Assembly (NCBI RefSeq): GCF_047638075.1
Contig: NZ_JBLJBV010000064.1
Coordinates: forward strand, 1 to 62,989
Direction: 5' to 3'
Length of the DNA stretch: 62,989 nt
Origin: UBA6197 sp047638075
GTDB lineage: Bacteria > Pseudomonadota > Alphaproteobacteria > Rhodobacterales > Rhodobacteraceae
A program made the translations under genes and the position numbers. The notes beneath the pieces were generated by a model. The model did not search any database. It saw only the letters and a program-made list of their open reading frames with translations, and was not told the origin of the DNA. Shown here piece after piece: positions 16,021-25,038 of the stretch. How positions within the stretch are numbered: position 1 is the first letter of the stretch; each line of letters opens with the position of its first letter.

Positions 16021-16407
16021 ATGGGCTACACAATCAACCGCCTGATAACGGACGCCGGTTTTGACGCCGTTGACGCGCGCACCCGTGCGGCACTGGCCGA
16101 AAAGGGATTTGGCATTCTGACCGAGATCGACGTCAAGGCGACGATGAAGAAAAAGCTGGATGTCGACATGCCAGCTTACCGCATTCTCGGTGCATGCAAC
16201 CCGAAGATGGCGCATCACGCCATTGGAATGGAGCCGCGCGTGGGTGCGATGTTGCCTTGCAATGTGATCCTGCGCGCCGTCGATGGCGGGATCGAGGTCA
16301 GCGCGATAGATCCGGTGGCTTCGATGCAAGCAATCGAAAATTCGGCCCTTCATGCTGTCGCCGGACAGGTGCGAGACCTGCTGGCGGAAGCCGTGGCCGC
16401 GATTTGA
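16021..16407 (+). CDS. DUF302 family protein, copy 2
   Basis: 128 residues, same length as copy 1 at 4354-4740, with the same central block (KKKLDVDMPAYRILGACNP) and PCNVILRA. Ribosome site GGAAAGGAAAA before the start. One base separates its stop from the next ATG. Function unknown. The copy belongs to the CueR-box-led transcript of block 2. Confidence 0.85.
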   Translation: MGYTINRLITDAGFDAVDARTRAALAEKGFGILTEIDVKATMKKKLDVDMPAYRILGACNPKMAHHAIGMEPRVGAMLPCNVILRAVDGGIEVSAIDPVASMQAIENSALHAVAGQVRDLLAEAVAAI

Positions 16408-16408
16408 G

Positions 16409-17080
16409 ATGAGCCTGCGCACCGGTATTCTGGCAGCGATGGCAGGCCTTGGCCTTGTCCTGCTCGGGGTGTGGTGGTTTGCGTCTACAGTCCTGGTTGA
16501 TGTCATGCACCTGATGAACCGCGAGGCGCTTGAAACATTGGTGGCGCAAGCGGGCATCTGGGGCACCCTGCTGATCATTGGCCTCATGACCGTGGCCGTG
16601 GTCGCCAGTCCGATCCCAAGCGCGCCGATCGCTCTGGCCGCTGGTGCGGCCTACGGGCATGTCTGGGGCACTGTCTATGTCGTGATTGGGGCAGAACTCG
16701 GCGCGTTGATCGCCTTCGCACTTGCGCGGGTCCTCGGGCGCGATGCGCTCAAACACCTGTTCGGCACATCGGTGGATGCCGGACTGCTTGGATCGCAGAA
16801 CGCTCTGACAGGGACCGCGTTTGCCAGCCGATTGATGCCTTTCGTATCCTTCGACATGATCAGCTATGCGGCAGGCCTGAGTTGCCTGCATGCTTGGCGG
16901 TTTGCGCTGGCAACACTGGCTGGAATCATACCTGCGAGCTTCCTGCTTGCCCATGTTGGCGTCGAGGCGGCCAGTGTAGACATGAGCCAAGTCACCTGGA
17001 CGGTCCTCGGCCTTGGCCTTGTCACCGGATTGCCTCTGCTCTGGATCGCGATCAGGCCCAAGGCCAAAAAACCAACCTGA
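16409..17080 (+). CDS. TVP38/TMEM64 (DedA-like) membrane protein, copy 2
   Basis: 223 residues, paralogue of 4742-5425. It keeps the same core blocks (PIALAAGAAYGHVWG, GAELGALIAFALARVLG, FASRLMPFVSFDMISYAAG) but has a shorter C-terminus (RPKAKKPT). Translationally linked to DUF302. A CueR-type box follows before the second copA. Confidence 0.85.
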   Translation: MSLRTGILAAMAGLGLVLLGVWWFASTVLVDVMHLMNREALETLVAQAGIWGTLLIIGLMTVAVVASPIPSAPIALAAGAAYGHVWGTVYVVIGAELGALIAFALARVLGRDALKHLFGTSVDAGLLGSQNALTGTAFASRLMPFVSFDMISYAAGLSCLHAWRFALATLAGIIPASFLLAHVGVEAASVDMSQVTWTVLGLGLVTGLPLLWIAIRPKAKKPT

Positions 17081-17115
17081 TGGCCGAGGGCTATACGGGG
17101 GACATCTAAAACAGC

Positions 17116-17135
17116 TTGAGCTTCCAGTCACTGGA
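17116..17135 (+). promoter_or_regulatory. CueR-type box before copA copy 2
   Basis: TTGAGC at 17116-17121, then the perfect dyad TCCAGT-C-ACTGGA at 17123-17135, about 40 bases before copA. Same placement as the box at 5432-5454. Confidence 0.7.
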
Positions 17136-17175
17136 TGCCTCACGGTGAGATAATTCAAAAGAAAGTTGGCAGGAC

Positions 17176-19506
17176 ATGGAACACGATCATCAGCACGCAA
17201 AATCCGATAGTTCGGCTGGTGAAACGGTCAAAGATCCCGTTTGCGGGATGACGGTCGCGATCAAGCCCGACACGCGGCACGCCGAATTCGGGGACACCAC
17301 CTTTCATTTCTGTTCCGAGAAATGCCAGACCAAGTTCAAGGGCGACCCGTGGTTCTATGCGTCGGGCCGAGCCGCCGGGCGCAAGAAAACAGCTCCTGCC
17401 AACACCCAATATACCTGCCCGATGCACCCTGAGATTGTCCGTGACGCGCCGGGGGCCTGCCCGATCTGCGGCATGGCGCTAGAACCAATGCTGCCGTCGG
17501 ATGAGCCCAGCCATGAGCTGACGGATTTCACGCGCCGGATGTGGGTCTCGGCGGCGGCAGCGGTGCCGCTGATCGTGCTGACAATGGGCCCCATGGTGGG
17601 TCTGCCTATCCGGGACTGGATCGGGCATCGGACGGCGGGCTATCTGGAGTTCGTGCTGGCGACGCCAATCGTCCTTTGGGCGGCACTGCCATTCTTCAAA
17701 CGCGGCTGGGACTCGGTCATGAATCGCTCCCCTAACATGTGGACGCTGATCTCGCTCGGCGTGGCTGCAGCTTATATCTACTCGCTTTTCGCGGTGTTCC
17801 TGCCGGGCCTTTTCCCGCAGGCCTACCAGATGGAGCATGGCGTCGGCACCTATTTCGAGGCGGCGGTCGTGATTGTGGCTCTGGTCTTTTTCGGCCAGGT
17901 GTTGGAATTGCGGGCGCGGGAACGCACCGGTGACGCGATCCGCGCGCTCTTGGACCTCGCCCCCAAGACCGCGCGGCGCATCCTGCCGGATGGCACGGAA
18001 TACGACGCACCTTTGGAAAACATCATGGAAGGTGACCGGCTTCGCGTACGCCCCGGCGATGCGGTCCCTGTGGATGGCGTGGTGATCGAGGGGCGGTCCT
18101 CCTTGGACGAAAGCATGCTGACCGGCGAGTCGATGCCGATTGAGAAAGGACCGGGCGATACGGTGACCGGGGCCACGATCAACAAGAACGGCTCTTTGGT
18201 GATCGAGGCGGGCAAGGTCGGCGCTGATACCGTGCTGGCGCAAATTGTGGCTATGGTGTCGAACGCCCGGCGTTCGCGAGCGCCAATCCAAGGCATGGCC
18301 GACCGGGTCTCGGCGATCTTCGTGCCGACTGTGGTCGGCACCTCGATCTTTGCCTTCATTGTGTGGATGATCTTTGGGCCCGAACCTGCGCTGGTCTATG
18401 CGATTGCCTCGGCGGTCTCGGTGCTGATCATCGCTTGTCCCTGCGCACTTGGCCTTGCCACCCCGATCTCGATCACCACGGCGGCCGGGCGCGGGGCGCA
18501 GGCAGGCGTGCTGATCAAGGATGCCGAGGCGCTGGAGCGCATGGCGGGCGTCGATACGCTGATCGTCGACAAGACGGGCACCCTGACCATGGGCAAGCCA
18601 AAGCTGACCGACACGGTGACCTTTGGTGATATCGCCAAGGCCGACATCCTGTCGCTGGCTGCGGCCCTTGAACGCGGATCCGAACACCCTCTGGCCGAAG
18701 CCATCGTCGAAGGCGCCGAGGCCCAAGGGGCCGCGCGGCAGGACGCGACGGACTTTGAGGCCGTCACCGGCAAGGGCGTGCGCGGCACCATCGGCGGGCG
18801 CGTTGTCGCTCTCGGCAACACCGCCATGATGCAGGATATGGGCTCGGACACGACGCAGGCTGAGGAAAGGGCTAATACCCTGCGCAGGGAGGGCAAGACG
18901 GCGATGTTCGTCGCGGTTGATGGCGCGCTTGCGGGCATCGTGGCGGTGGCCGACCCGATCAAAGACAGCACCGCTCAGGCGATCAAGGAACTTCATGCCC
19001 AAGGGCTGCGGGTCATCATGGCGACGGGCGATAATGAGCGCACGGCACAAGCGGTGGCGGCGACGCTGGGCATCGACGAGGTGCGCGCCGGTGTTCTGCC
19101 GGAAGACAAGAAAAAGCTGATCGACGAGTTACGCAAGCAGGGACACAAGATCGCCATGGCAGGTGACGGAGTTAACGACGCCCCCGCACTGGCCGCCGCA
19201 GATGTCGGCATCGCCATGGGCACAGGGGCCGATGTGGCGATGGAAAGTGCTGGCATCACCTTGCTGGGTGGAGACCTCATGGGCATCGTGCGGGCACGCA
19301 AACTCGCCCGCGCCACGCTGCGCAACATCAAGCAGAATCTGTTCTTCGCCTTCGCCTACAACGCGGTTGGCGTACCCATTGCGGCGGGCCTGCTCTATCC
19401 GGTCACCGGATTGCTGCTGTCGCCGATGATCGCGGCGGCAGCGATGAGCCTGTCTTCGGTCTCGGTCATCACCAACGCGCTGCGTCTGCGGCGAGTAGAT
19501 CTATAA
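17176..19506 (+). CDS. copA: Copper-exporting P1B-type ATPase, copy 2
   Basis: 776 residues, nearly collinear with copy 1: YHS-like domain (DPVCGMTV, FHFCSEKCQTKF), HMBD (YTCPMHPEIV, CPICGMALEP), CPCALG, DKTGTLTMG and GDGVNDAPAL all intact. The two copies differ mostly by scattered changes, which suggests duplication or two acquisitions of one module rather than recent exact copying. Followed 21 bases later by copZ, so efflux ATPase and chaperone share a transcript here, unlike block 1. Confidence 0.95.
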   Translation: MEHDHQHAKSDSSAGETVKDPVCGMTVAIKPDTRHAEFGDTTFHFCSEKCQTKFKGDPWFYASGRAAGRKKTAPANTQYTCPMHPEIVRDAPGACPICGMALEPMLPSDEPSHELTDFTRRMWVSAAAAVPLIVLTMGPMVGLPIRDWIGHRTAGYLEFVLATPIVLWAALPFFKRGWDSVMNRSPNMWTLISLGVAAAYIYSLFAVFLPGLFPQAYQMEHGVGTYFEAAVVIVALVFFGQVLELRARERTGDAIRALLDLAPKTARRILPDGTEYDAPLENIMEGDRLRVRPGDAVPVDGVVIEGRSSLDESMLTGESMPIEKGPGDTVTGATINKNGSLVIEAGKVGADTVLAQIVAMVSNARRSRAPIQGMADRVSAIFVPTVVGTSIFAFIVWMIFGPEPALVYAIASAVSVLIIACPCALGLATPISITTAAGRGAQAGVLIKDAEALERMAGVDTLIVDKTGTLTMGKPKLTDTVTFGDIAKADILSLAAALERGSEHPLAEAIVEGAEAQGAARQDATDFEAVTGKGVRGTIGGRVVALGNTAMMQDMGSDTTQAEERANTLRREGKTAMFVAVDGALAGIVAVADPIKDSTAQAIKELHAQGLRVIMATGDNERTAQAVAATLGIDEVRAGVLPEDKKKLIDELRKQGHKIAMAGDGVNDAPALAAADVGIAMGTGADVAMESAGITLLGGDLMGIVRARKLARATLRNIKQNLFFAFAYNAVGVPIAAGLLYPVTGLLLSPMIAAAAMSLSSVSVITNALRLRRVDL

Positions 19507-19527
19507 AATCAACAAAAGGAGATACAC

Positions 19528-19725
19528 ATGACAACCTTCAGCATTCCCGACATGAGCTGTGGCCATTGCAAAGCGACGGTCGAACAGACAATCCACGCCC
19601 TCGATCCGGCGGCCGAGATCGAGTTCGACATGACGGCGCGGCGGATATCGGTCAAAAGCAGCGCTGAGGCGGCAAGTGTCCAGGCGGCGCTAGTCGAGGC
19701 CGGATATCCTGCGACCCCGGTCTGA
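19528..19725 (+). CDS. copZ: Copper chaperone CopZ
   Basis: 65-residue HMA-domain protein. Metal site MSCGHC at residues 9-14, and the rest matches the ferredoxin-like fold of Atx1/CopZ. Start follows AAAAGGAG. It would carry cytoplasmic Cu(I) to the adjacent CopA, which lacks its own HMA domain. No copy in block 1, so this one may serve both ATPases. Confidence 0.9.
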   Translation: MTTFSIPDMSCGHCKATVEQTIHALDPAAEIEFDMTARRISVKSSAEAASVQAALVEAGYPATPV

Positions 19726-19749
19726 GTTGCTTTGGCCAGAGCAGCCCCG

Positions 19750-20193
19750 TCATCCGCCGTCGGATGCGCTTCGTTCCGCCTGGAACTGGCGCGCGCGGTC
19801 GGGCCAGCGCGATTTGATATAGGCAAGGATATCCGCGATCTCCTGCGTGTTCAGCACGCCGCCGAAGCCCGGCATGGCGCTGTCGAACCTCACCCCCATC
19901 CGCGCCAGTGCCTCCTCTCCGCCCAAGGTGATATAGTCGATCAGGGCGGTGTCGGAATGATGCCAGGTATGGCCGGCCGCGTCATGTGGTGGTGCCGGGA
20001 AACGCCCGTCTGGTCCGGGGCTGCGCCAGTCCGGCTGGCCTTCGAGATTTCTGCCGTGGCACGCGGCGCAGTTCGCGTCATAAAGAACGAGACCGCGTGT
20101 CGCGGCTACATTGTCGGGGGCAAAGATATGAAAAGCGGCCCCGATGGATCCCAGAAGGACCGCCGCCATGAGAATGAGGATGCCCGACCTCAT
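19750..20193 (-). CDS. Membrane-anchored cytochrome c (monohaem), I
   Basis: 147 residues. N-terminal anchor/signal (RSGILILMAAVLLGSIGAAF), haem site CAACH near residue 43, and an axial-ligand candidate in SAMPGFGG near residue 117. A class I cytochrome c with the ending typical of small periplasmic electron carriers. It lies downstream of another monohaem cytochrome and the multicopper oxidase on the same strand, so it may take electrons in copper oxidation. The start at 20193 is chosen for the signal; a longer frame exists upstream. Confidence 0.8.
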   Translation of the reverse strand: MRSGILILMAAVLLGSIGAAFHIFAPDNVAATRGLVLYDANCAACHGRNLEGQPDWRSPGPDGRFPAPPHDAAGHTWHHSDTALIDYITLGGEEALARMGVRFDSAMPGFGGVLNTQEIADILAYIKSRWPDRARQFQAERSASDGG

Positions 20194-20242
20194 GCCGGTT
20201 GGTCCGATGTAGTTCCGAGAAAAGGGCGAATACTCCACCCCA

Positions 20243-20698
20243 TCAGTTGATCCCGTTGGCGCGCTGCAACTCGCGAACGTAGGCAACGATCGCACCCAGT
20301 TCACCATCCGTCAGGCGCTCTTCGACCGGCGGCATGTCGCCGAACGGCCAATGATGCGCCCGCACCCCGTTCCGCGCGGCCAGAACGAAGGCCATGTCCC
20401 CGTGATGCGAGGGCTCGTAGATGCGATGCACCAGCGGCGGCGCAACGCCGTCTTGCCCGGCGGCATTCGTGCCGTGGCAGGAGGCGCAGACCGCGTTGAA
20501 ATATGTCTCCCCCTGCCGGGCCTGAGCCGAAAGCGCCTCCGGTACGATGACGTCCGCCATTGGCGCTCCGACCAGGACCTGTGAGGCGTCCGGCGCCGCG
20601 GCGGAAACGGGTTCTTGGGTGGTCCGGCCTTGGGTCCAATACCAGCCCGCTGCTGCGATGAGGGCGAAAAGCAGTGCTCCAATGAGGCTCTTATTCAT
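20243..20698 (-). CDS. Membrane-anchored cytochrome c (monohaem), II
   Basis: 151 residues: anchor MNKSLIGALLFALIAAAGWY, haem motif CASCH near residue 72, and a Met ligand candidate in FGDMPPVEE. Class I cytochrome c fold. About 50 bases precede the next cytochrome gene, and the multicopper oxidase gene is upstream on the same strand. The three may act as a periplasmic redox set. Block 1 has no cytochromes. Confidence 0.85.
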   Translation of the reverse strand: MNKSLIGALLFALIAAAGWYWTQGRTTQEPVSAAAPDASQVLVGAPMADVIVPEALSAQARQGETYFNAVCASCHGTNAAGQDGVAPPLVHRIYEPSHHGDMAFVLAARNGVRAHHWPFGDMPPVEERLTDGELGAIVAYVRELQRANGIN

Positions 20699-20834
20699 GA
20701 TAGGATCTCCAATCTGACTTCGCCGACTGTGCGGCGCTGGCGCTGTCCAGCCGTCGGCCTTTGGCCGTTCGGGTCAGGCGCGCCGATGAATGTGGTTGCC
20801 ACCGGAGGGACGTCCCGCTCCGATGGCGGATGTC

Positions 20835-22331
20835 TCAGGCCGACACGGCAAGCTCGGTCATCATGCCGGTGGAAAGATGCGGCATATGGTGGCAATGCAG
20901 CATCCAGCGCGCGGCCTCACCGGCATCCAGCGCAACCGTCACCATGGACATCGGCGGCACATAGATCGTGTCGCGTATCGCACCATCAATGTTGCGGCCG
21001 TTGATGTTCACCACCTGGAACACATGTCCGTGCAAGTGCATCGGATGCCCCATCATCGACATGTTGTGAAACGACAGATGCACCCGCTCGCCGGTCTTGG
21101 CGGTGAGCTGGGTGTGATTGCCCCAGACCTGTCCGTTTATGGTCCAGAGGTAAGGCTGCATCGTGCCGCCGAGCATGATCATGTGTGAACGATCAACCGG
21201 ACGCGGTGCCAGCGAAGGCGCGCCTTCCGTCCGTGCTGCCCGCAGCAGCCCCTCTTGCGCGAGATCGATATCAAACGCGCCGCTGTCGGTCTCGGCCAGA
21301 TCGTCGATCCGGCGCACTTCGGCACCTGCAGTGGCCAGAATGATGCCCGTGCGCTCGCGTGCGCCTTCGCGCAGGGCGAGGATCGGGAAGGCCCCCGATT
21401 CCGGCAAGTCGATTTCCAGATCAAGACGCTGCGCCATGGCAAGCCCGAAGCGTGTGCCCGCGACCGGCTCGACGCCGTGGCCGTCCACCGCCACCAGACG
21501 CGCAGGGATTCCGCCCATGTCGATCCAGAAGGACGTCGCTGCGGCGGCATTGATCACCCGCAACAGGATGCGGCCGCTGCGTTCGACAGCAATCACCTCG
21601 GGGTCGGCGAGCGTGCGGTCATTTGCAAGATAGGCGTCGAAGTCAAAGTCGTTCAGGTCCATGACCATTCCGCCTGCGCCCATCCCGCCCATGGTCATCC
21701 CGGGCATGGACATGCCGGAATGATCCATCCCCGACATCCCGCTCAGGTTCTGCGCCGGAGTGTCCATGCCGCTCATGTCGTGATGGGCAGCGCCTTGCGT
21801 GATCTCGGCCAGCACCTCGGCTGCGGGGCGGAACGCGAAGTCGTGCAGGAACATCACCACTTCCTGCCGATCTGCCGTCAAATCTTCAGGCCGCCGCACG
21901 ATCAGCGGGGCGGCGAGCAGGCTCATCTCCTGCACCGGCACATGGCTGTGCATCCAATAGGTGCCGGGCGTCGCCGCATAGTCGTAGCTGCGTGTCTCGC
22001 CCGGCTGCAACAGCGGCATCGGCAGGTTCGGCACCCCGTCCTGCACATTGGGCGGGATCTGGCCATGCCAGTGGATGATCGTCTCCTCCGCCAGCGTATT
22101 GGTCAGATCGACGCGGAACCGCTGACCGGGATCAAGGATCAACCCTTGCCCGCCCGCTCCATTGGTCAGGCCCATGACGGTGGCGGCGCGGCCGCCAACC
22201 TCGATCACCCGCGTCGCAGCGGTCAGAGTAAGCGGTGTGGTTTGCGCGAAAGCCAATCGCGGCAAGGCGGTGGTGGCAGCCAAGGCTGCGGATGCGGCCA
22301 GAAAGCCGCGGCGAGTCAGGTCTTGTCTCAT
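20835..22331 (-). CDS. Periplasmic multicopper oxidase (CopA/CueO type), copy 2
   Basis: 498 residues with a Tat signal (TRRGFLAASAALAATTALPR). All copper blocks are present: HWHGQIPP, WMHSHVP, HPMHLHGHVFQ and HCHHMPHLSTGMM. The Met-rich insert is shorter than in copy 1 (MSGMDHSGMSMPGMTMGGMG). Cu(I) oxidase by family. The Cys/His/Met-rich small protein gene lies just upstream, mirroring block 1, but this unit is inverted relative to copA copy 2. Confidence 0.93.
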   Translation of the reverse strand: MRQDLTRRGFLAASAALAATTALPRLAFAQTTPLTLTAATRVIEVGGRAATVMGLTNGAGGQGLILDPGQRFRVDLTNTLAEETIIHWHGQIPPNVQDGVPNLPMPLLQPGETRSYDYAATPGTYWMHSHVPVQEMSLLAAPLIVRRPEDLTADRQEVVMFLHDFAFRPAAEVLAEITQGAAHHDMSGMDTPAQNLSGMSGMDHSGMSMPGMTMGGMGAGGMVMDLNDFDFDAYLANDRTLADPEVIAVERSGRILLRVINAAAATSFWIDMGGIPARLVAVDGHGVEPVAGTRFGLAMAQRLDLEIDLPESGAFPILALREGARERTGIILATAGAEVRRIDDLAETDSGAFDIDLAQEGLLRAARTEGAPSLAPRPVDRSHMIMLGGTMQPYLWTINGQVWGNHTQLTAKTGERVHLSFHNMSMMGHPMHLHGHVFQVVNINGRNIDGAIRDTIYVPPMSMVTVALDAGEAARWMLHCHHMPHLSTGMMTELAVSA

Positions 22332-22404
22332 TTTGAATTATTCCATCAACCCCTGAAGGGGCGCGTCGGTCTGGAGCCGCAGGGCAGCTCCGCTCATCAA
22401 CCGT

Positions 22405-22749
22405 TCAGAGGAATTTCGGGGGGCGGTCGGCCGTCTCGCCCGTGCGTCCGCGCAAAACGAGGGACATGGTGGCCCGGTGCGCAACCGGGCGAAATGCCAT
22501 TGGCGCGGGGTCCGCAGAGGTAAACCAGGTTGCAATCGATCCAAGACAGGCGATCGCACAGGCGCCTGACATTGCATGATCAGAACCGCCGCAATGCTTC
22601 ATCGCGTCGGCATGCCCGTTCATGACGGTTTGTTCATTGTGACAGGGTGCCGCCGTTGTCTGCATCTCCCCCGCCATTGCCGCATGCGGAAGGACGCCGA
22701 ACCACGCGACGGCAACCACCAGCAAGAGGGAAAAAAGAAATCTCGGCAT
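22405..22749 (-). CDS. Small exported Cys/His/Met-rich protein preceding copper oxidase 2
   Basis: About 114 residues. Signal peptide PRFLFSLLLVVAVAWFG to AMAG, then APCHNEQ, MKHCGGSDHAMSGACAIACLG and tail DRPPKFL. Same plan and position as the gene at 1518-1877, though the sequences are only loosely alike. Likely a periplasmic copper-binding partner of the oxidase. Start 22749 is preferred over 22764 for a compact signal; neither has a strong ribosome site. Confidence 0.65.
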   Translation of the reverse strand: MPRFLFSLLLVVAVAWFGVLPHAAMAGEMQTTAAPCHNEQTVMNGHADAMKHCGGSDHAMSGACAIACLGSIATWFTSADPAPMAFRPVAHRATMSLVLRGRTGETADRPPKFL

Positions 22750-22934
22750 TGAACCCGGCAGCATGAAGATGGCGAATATCTATGATCCGTCGCTGATTTT
22801 CGCAAGACACGATGCCGTTTGCGAAATCACTTCAGGGATTTGCGCCCCACCCTGTCTGCTACATTTGCGCCAGACCCGATCAGTTCGTGCGAATTCGAAC
22901 TGATGGAACAAGAATTCTTTAAGTATCATCAGGA

Positions 22935-23786
22935 TCAGTAGTCGGTTTCCACATACACCCCAGAGCAGTCGTAGGCGACTGCCGCCGCTGTGGCCCCATT
23001 GTTCATGTAGTTGCGCGGACTGAGCAACTGGGTTGCGGCGGGAATGTCGGTGGTGAGGGTGAACTCGGCCACCGCGCCGCTGACTTCCTCGACAATTCTC
23101 ACGCCGATATCCGCGTCGTTTGGCGATGCAGCAATGGTCAGCGTCAGCACGTTGGTCATGCTGTTCACCGGGAAACTGGCGCCAAGGTCGGTCAGGCTCG
23201 GCGCTCCGGAACCGTCGTTGGTCACAAGTTGCCAGTTCGCATGGGTCCCGCGCTGGAATCCGATGCCGATGCAGTTTATGACGGCCGAAAGCGTCAGGGT
23301 CGTCGCCAGTGCTGCGGTTGAGCCGTAAAGGCCGAAAAAGCCCATCCCGGTCGCCTGAATCGTTGTCAGGGAAAGTCGGTTCACATAGGTCCAGCCGCCC
23401 AGGCCATCCGCATTGCCGCGCCAGCACACCCAGCCAGCGGAGCGTTCCTCGGCCGCAGCATCAACAGTCGCTGCGCTGGTCACGCGCCAGCGGCGCATAC
23501 TGGTCGAGAGATTTGTAGTCGCCAGTGTCGGCGTCGCGACCGTTCCTACAGCGGTGCGCGGCATGCCGTTGGTGTTGACTGTGGTGCCTGTGGATGGAGC
23601 CCATGTCGCGATCCGGTTCACCCCGAAATGCGGCTGCAAGGGGAAGAACCGGCCCGAGGGGCGCTGGACATCGAGCCATCCCGCTCCTGCGCGATCGCGG
23701 GCATAGAGCGCGAGCTTGCCTGCGGGCGGAGGTGCGGGAACGGACGCCAGGCCAGGCATGACGATAGGTTCCGGCAACTCGACCAT
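22935..23786 (-). CDS. Phage tail-fibre-like protein
   Basis: 283 residues, rich in Thr, Ala, Asn and Val, with repeated beta-type stretches. The N-terminus contains APPPAGKLALYARDRAGAGW and GRFFPLQPHFGVNRIATW, an arrangement I associate with tail-fibre or receptor-binding proteins of Rhodobacterales prophages. No enzymatic motif. It ends the copper block on this side and abuts, back to back, a stump of a type I methylase gene. Call rests on composition and context. Confidence 0.6.
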   Translation of the reverse strand: MVELPEPIVMPGLASVPAPPPAGKLALYARDRAGAGWLDVQRPSGRFFPLQPHFGVNRIATWAPSTGTTVNTNGMPRTAVGTVATPTLATTNLSTSMRRWRVTSAATVDAAAEERSAGWVCWRGNADGLGGWTYVNRLSLTTIQATGMGFFGLYGSTAALATTLTLSAVINCIGIGFQRGTHANWQLVTNDGSGAPSLTDLGASFPVNSMTNVLTLTIAASPNDADIGVRIVEEVSGAVAEFTLTTDIPAATQLLSPRNYMNNGATAAAVAYDCSGVYVETDY

Positions 23787-23789
23787 CGT

Positions 23790-23885
23790 GCGCCAACAGA
23801 GATTGTCGACGCGATCATCGCGCAGGAAGAGCGGATTCTTGGTATAATGGACGAGATCAAGGCCGCTCTGGCAGAGCGCCTGTGA
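23790..23885 (+). pseudogene. hsdM: Type I restriction methylase (hsdM), C-terminal stump
   Basis: The frame encodes PTEIVDAIIAQEERILGIMD and EIKAALAERL and then a stop whose TGA overlaps the hsdS ATG, the usual hsdM-hsdS junction. Everything upstream is replaced by the divergent tail-fibre gene, so most of the methylase is gone. Identification is by position and helical tail, not by a methylase motif. Confidence 0.5.
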
Positions 23886-25036
23886 TGGCGCGAACGATCA
23901 CCATCGACAGGTTCCTGACCAAGTCAGAGGACTGGGTCCCAGTCGCACCAGATGTGCAATATAAGCAGATCACTGCACGCCTTTGGGGAAAGGGTCTGAC
24001 GCTTCGCGGCGAAGTACCGGGGGCGGCAATTGCAGCCCCGCGTCAGTTTTGTGCCAAGGCTGGTCAGTTTCTGATTTCCCGGATCGATGCCCGTCATGGC
24101 GCTTTTGGTATCGTTCCGGTCGAGTTGGACGGGGCATTAGTCAGTAATGATTTCCCGTGCTTTGACATCGACGATTCAATTGTGCTGCCGCATTACTTCG
24201 AGTGGTATTCGCGCACTCCTGAGTTCGTCGACCTATGTCGCAGAGCAAGTGCGGGATCAACGAACCGCGTGCGGATGAAGGAAGAGAAGTTCCTTCAGAT
24301 GATTGTGCCGCTACCGTCTCTCGAAGAACAGCGCCGGATCGTCCAGCGTCTCGACGCAGTCGCGGCACTTGTGGACGAACGCCGTCGCGCCATCGAAGCC
24401 GCCGAACGCGAAACGCAGGCCATGCTGCTGAAGGCCTTCCAGCGCGCCATCGACGGCGCGCTACTGCGCCCCATGTCGGAAGTCGCCCCCCTGGTCCGCC
24501 GCCCGGTCGCGGCGGACCTTGATGGGACCTATCCGGAACTAGGCGTCCGTTCCTTTGGAAAAGGCACGTTCCATAAACCTGATCTGCCTGGGGCTGAGGT
24601 CGGCAACAAGAAGCTGTTCAGCATCAATGCTGGAGACCTGCTGTTCAACATCGTCTTCGCTTGGGAAGGCGCGGTGGCAGTCGCACAGGCTGAAGACAAT
24701 GGTCGCGTGGGATCGCACCGCTTCCTCTCATGTGTGCCTGCACCGGACACGGCAACTGTGGAATTTCTCCGCTTCTATTTTTCAACACGCGAAGGCCTGC
24801 AAAAGCTGGGCGAAGCATCGCCCGGCGGGGCGGGGCGAAACCGAACGCTCGGATTGAAGAAGCTCGAGGGCTTGGAAGTGCCCGTCCCCTCAATCGAGCG
24901 TCAGCACTGGTTTGATCGTCTTCAGACAATGGCCTGCGAAGCCCGCGACATCCGCGCCAGCACTGGAAAGGACGTAGAAGCCCTGATCCCGGCCATGCTG
25001 CACCAGATTTTCGTTGACCAGTCGAAGGCCGCGTAA
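23885..25036 (+). CDS. hsdS: Type I restriction-modification specificity subunit HsdS
   Basis: 383 residues, two target-recognition domains each followed by a conserved helix. Repeat 1 ends MIVPLPSLEEQRRIVQRLDA (residues about 140-160); repeat 2 ends LEGLEVPVPSIERQHWFDRL. The Leu-Glu-Glu-Gln motif is the standard HsdS spacer start. It would choose the DNA target for HsdM/HsdR, but hsdM is a stump and no hsdR is present, so it is probably orphaned. Start at 23885 overlaps the hsdM stop. Confidence 0.88.
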   Translation: MARTITIDRFLTKSEDWVPVAPDVQYKQITARLWGKGLTLRGEVPGAAIAAPRQFCAKAGQFLISRIDARHGAFGIVPVELDGALVSNDFPCFDIDDSIVLPHYFEWYSRTPEFVDLCRRASAGSTNRVRMKEEKFLQMIVPLPSLEEQRRIVQRLDAVAALVDERRRAIEAAERETQAMLLKAFQRAIDGALLRPMSEVAPLVRRPVAADLDGTYPELGVRSFGKGTFHKPDLPGAEVGNKKLFSINAGDLLFNIVFAWEGAVAVAQAEDNGRVGSHRFLSCVPAPDTATVEFLRFYFSTREGLQKLGEASPGGAGRNRTLGLKKLEGLEVPVPSIERQHWFDRLQTMACEARDIRASTGKDVEALIPAMLHQIFVDQSKAA

Positions 25037-25038
25037 CG

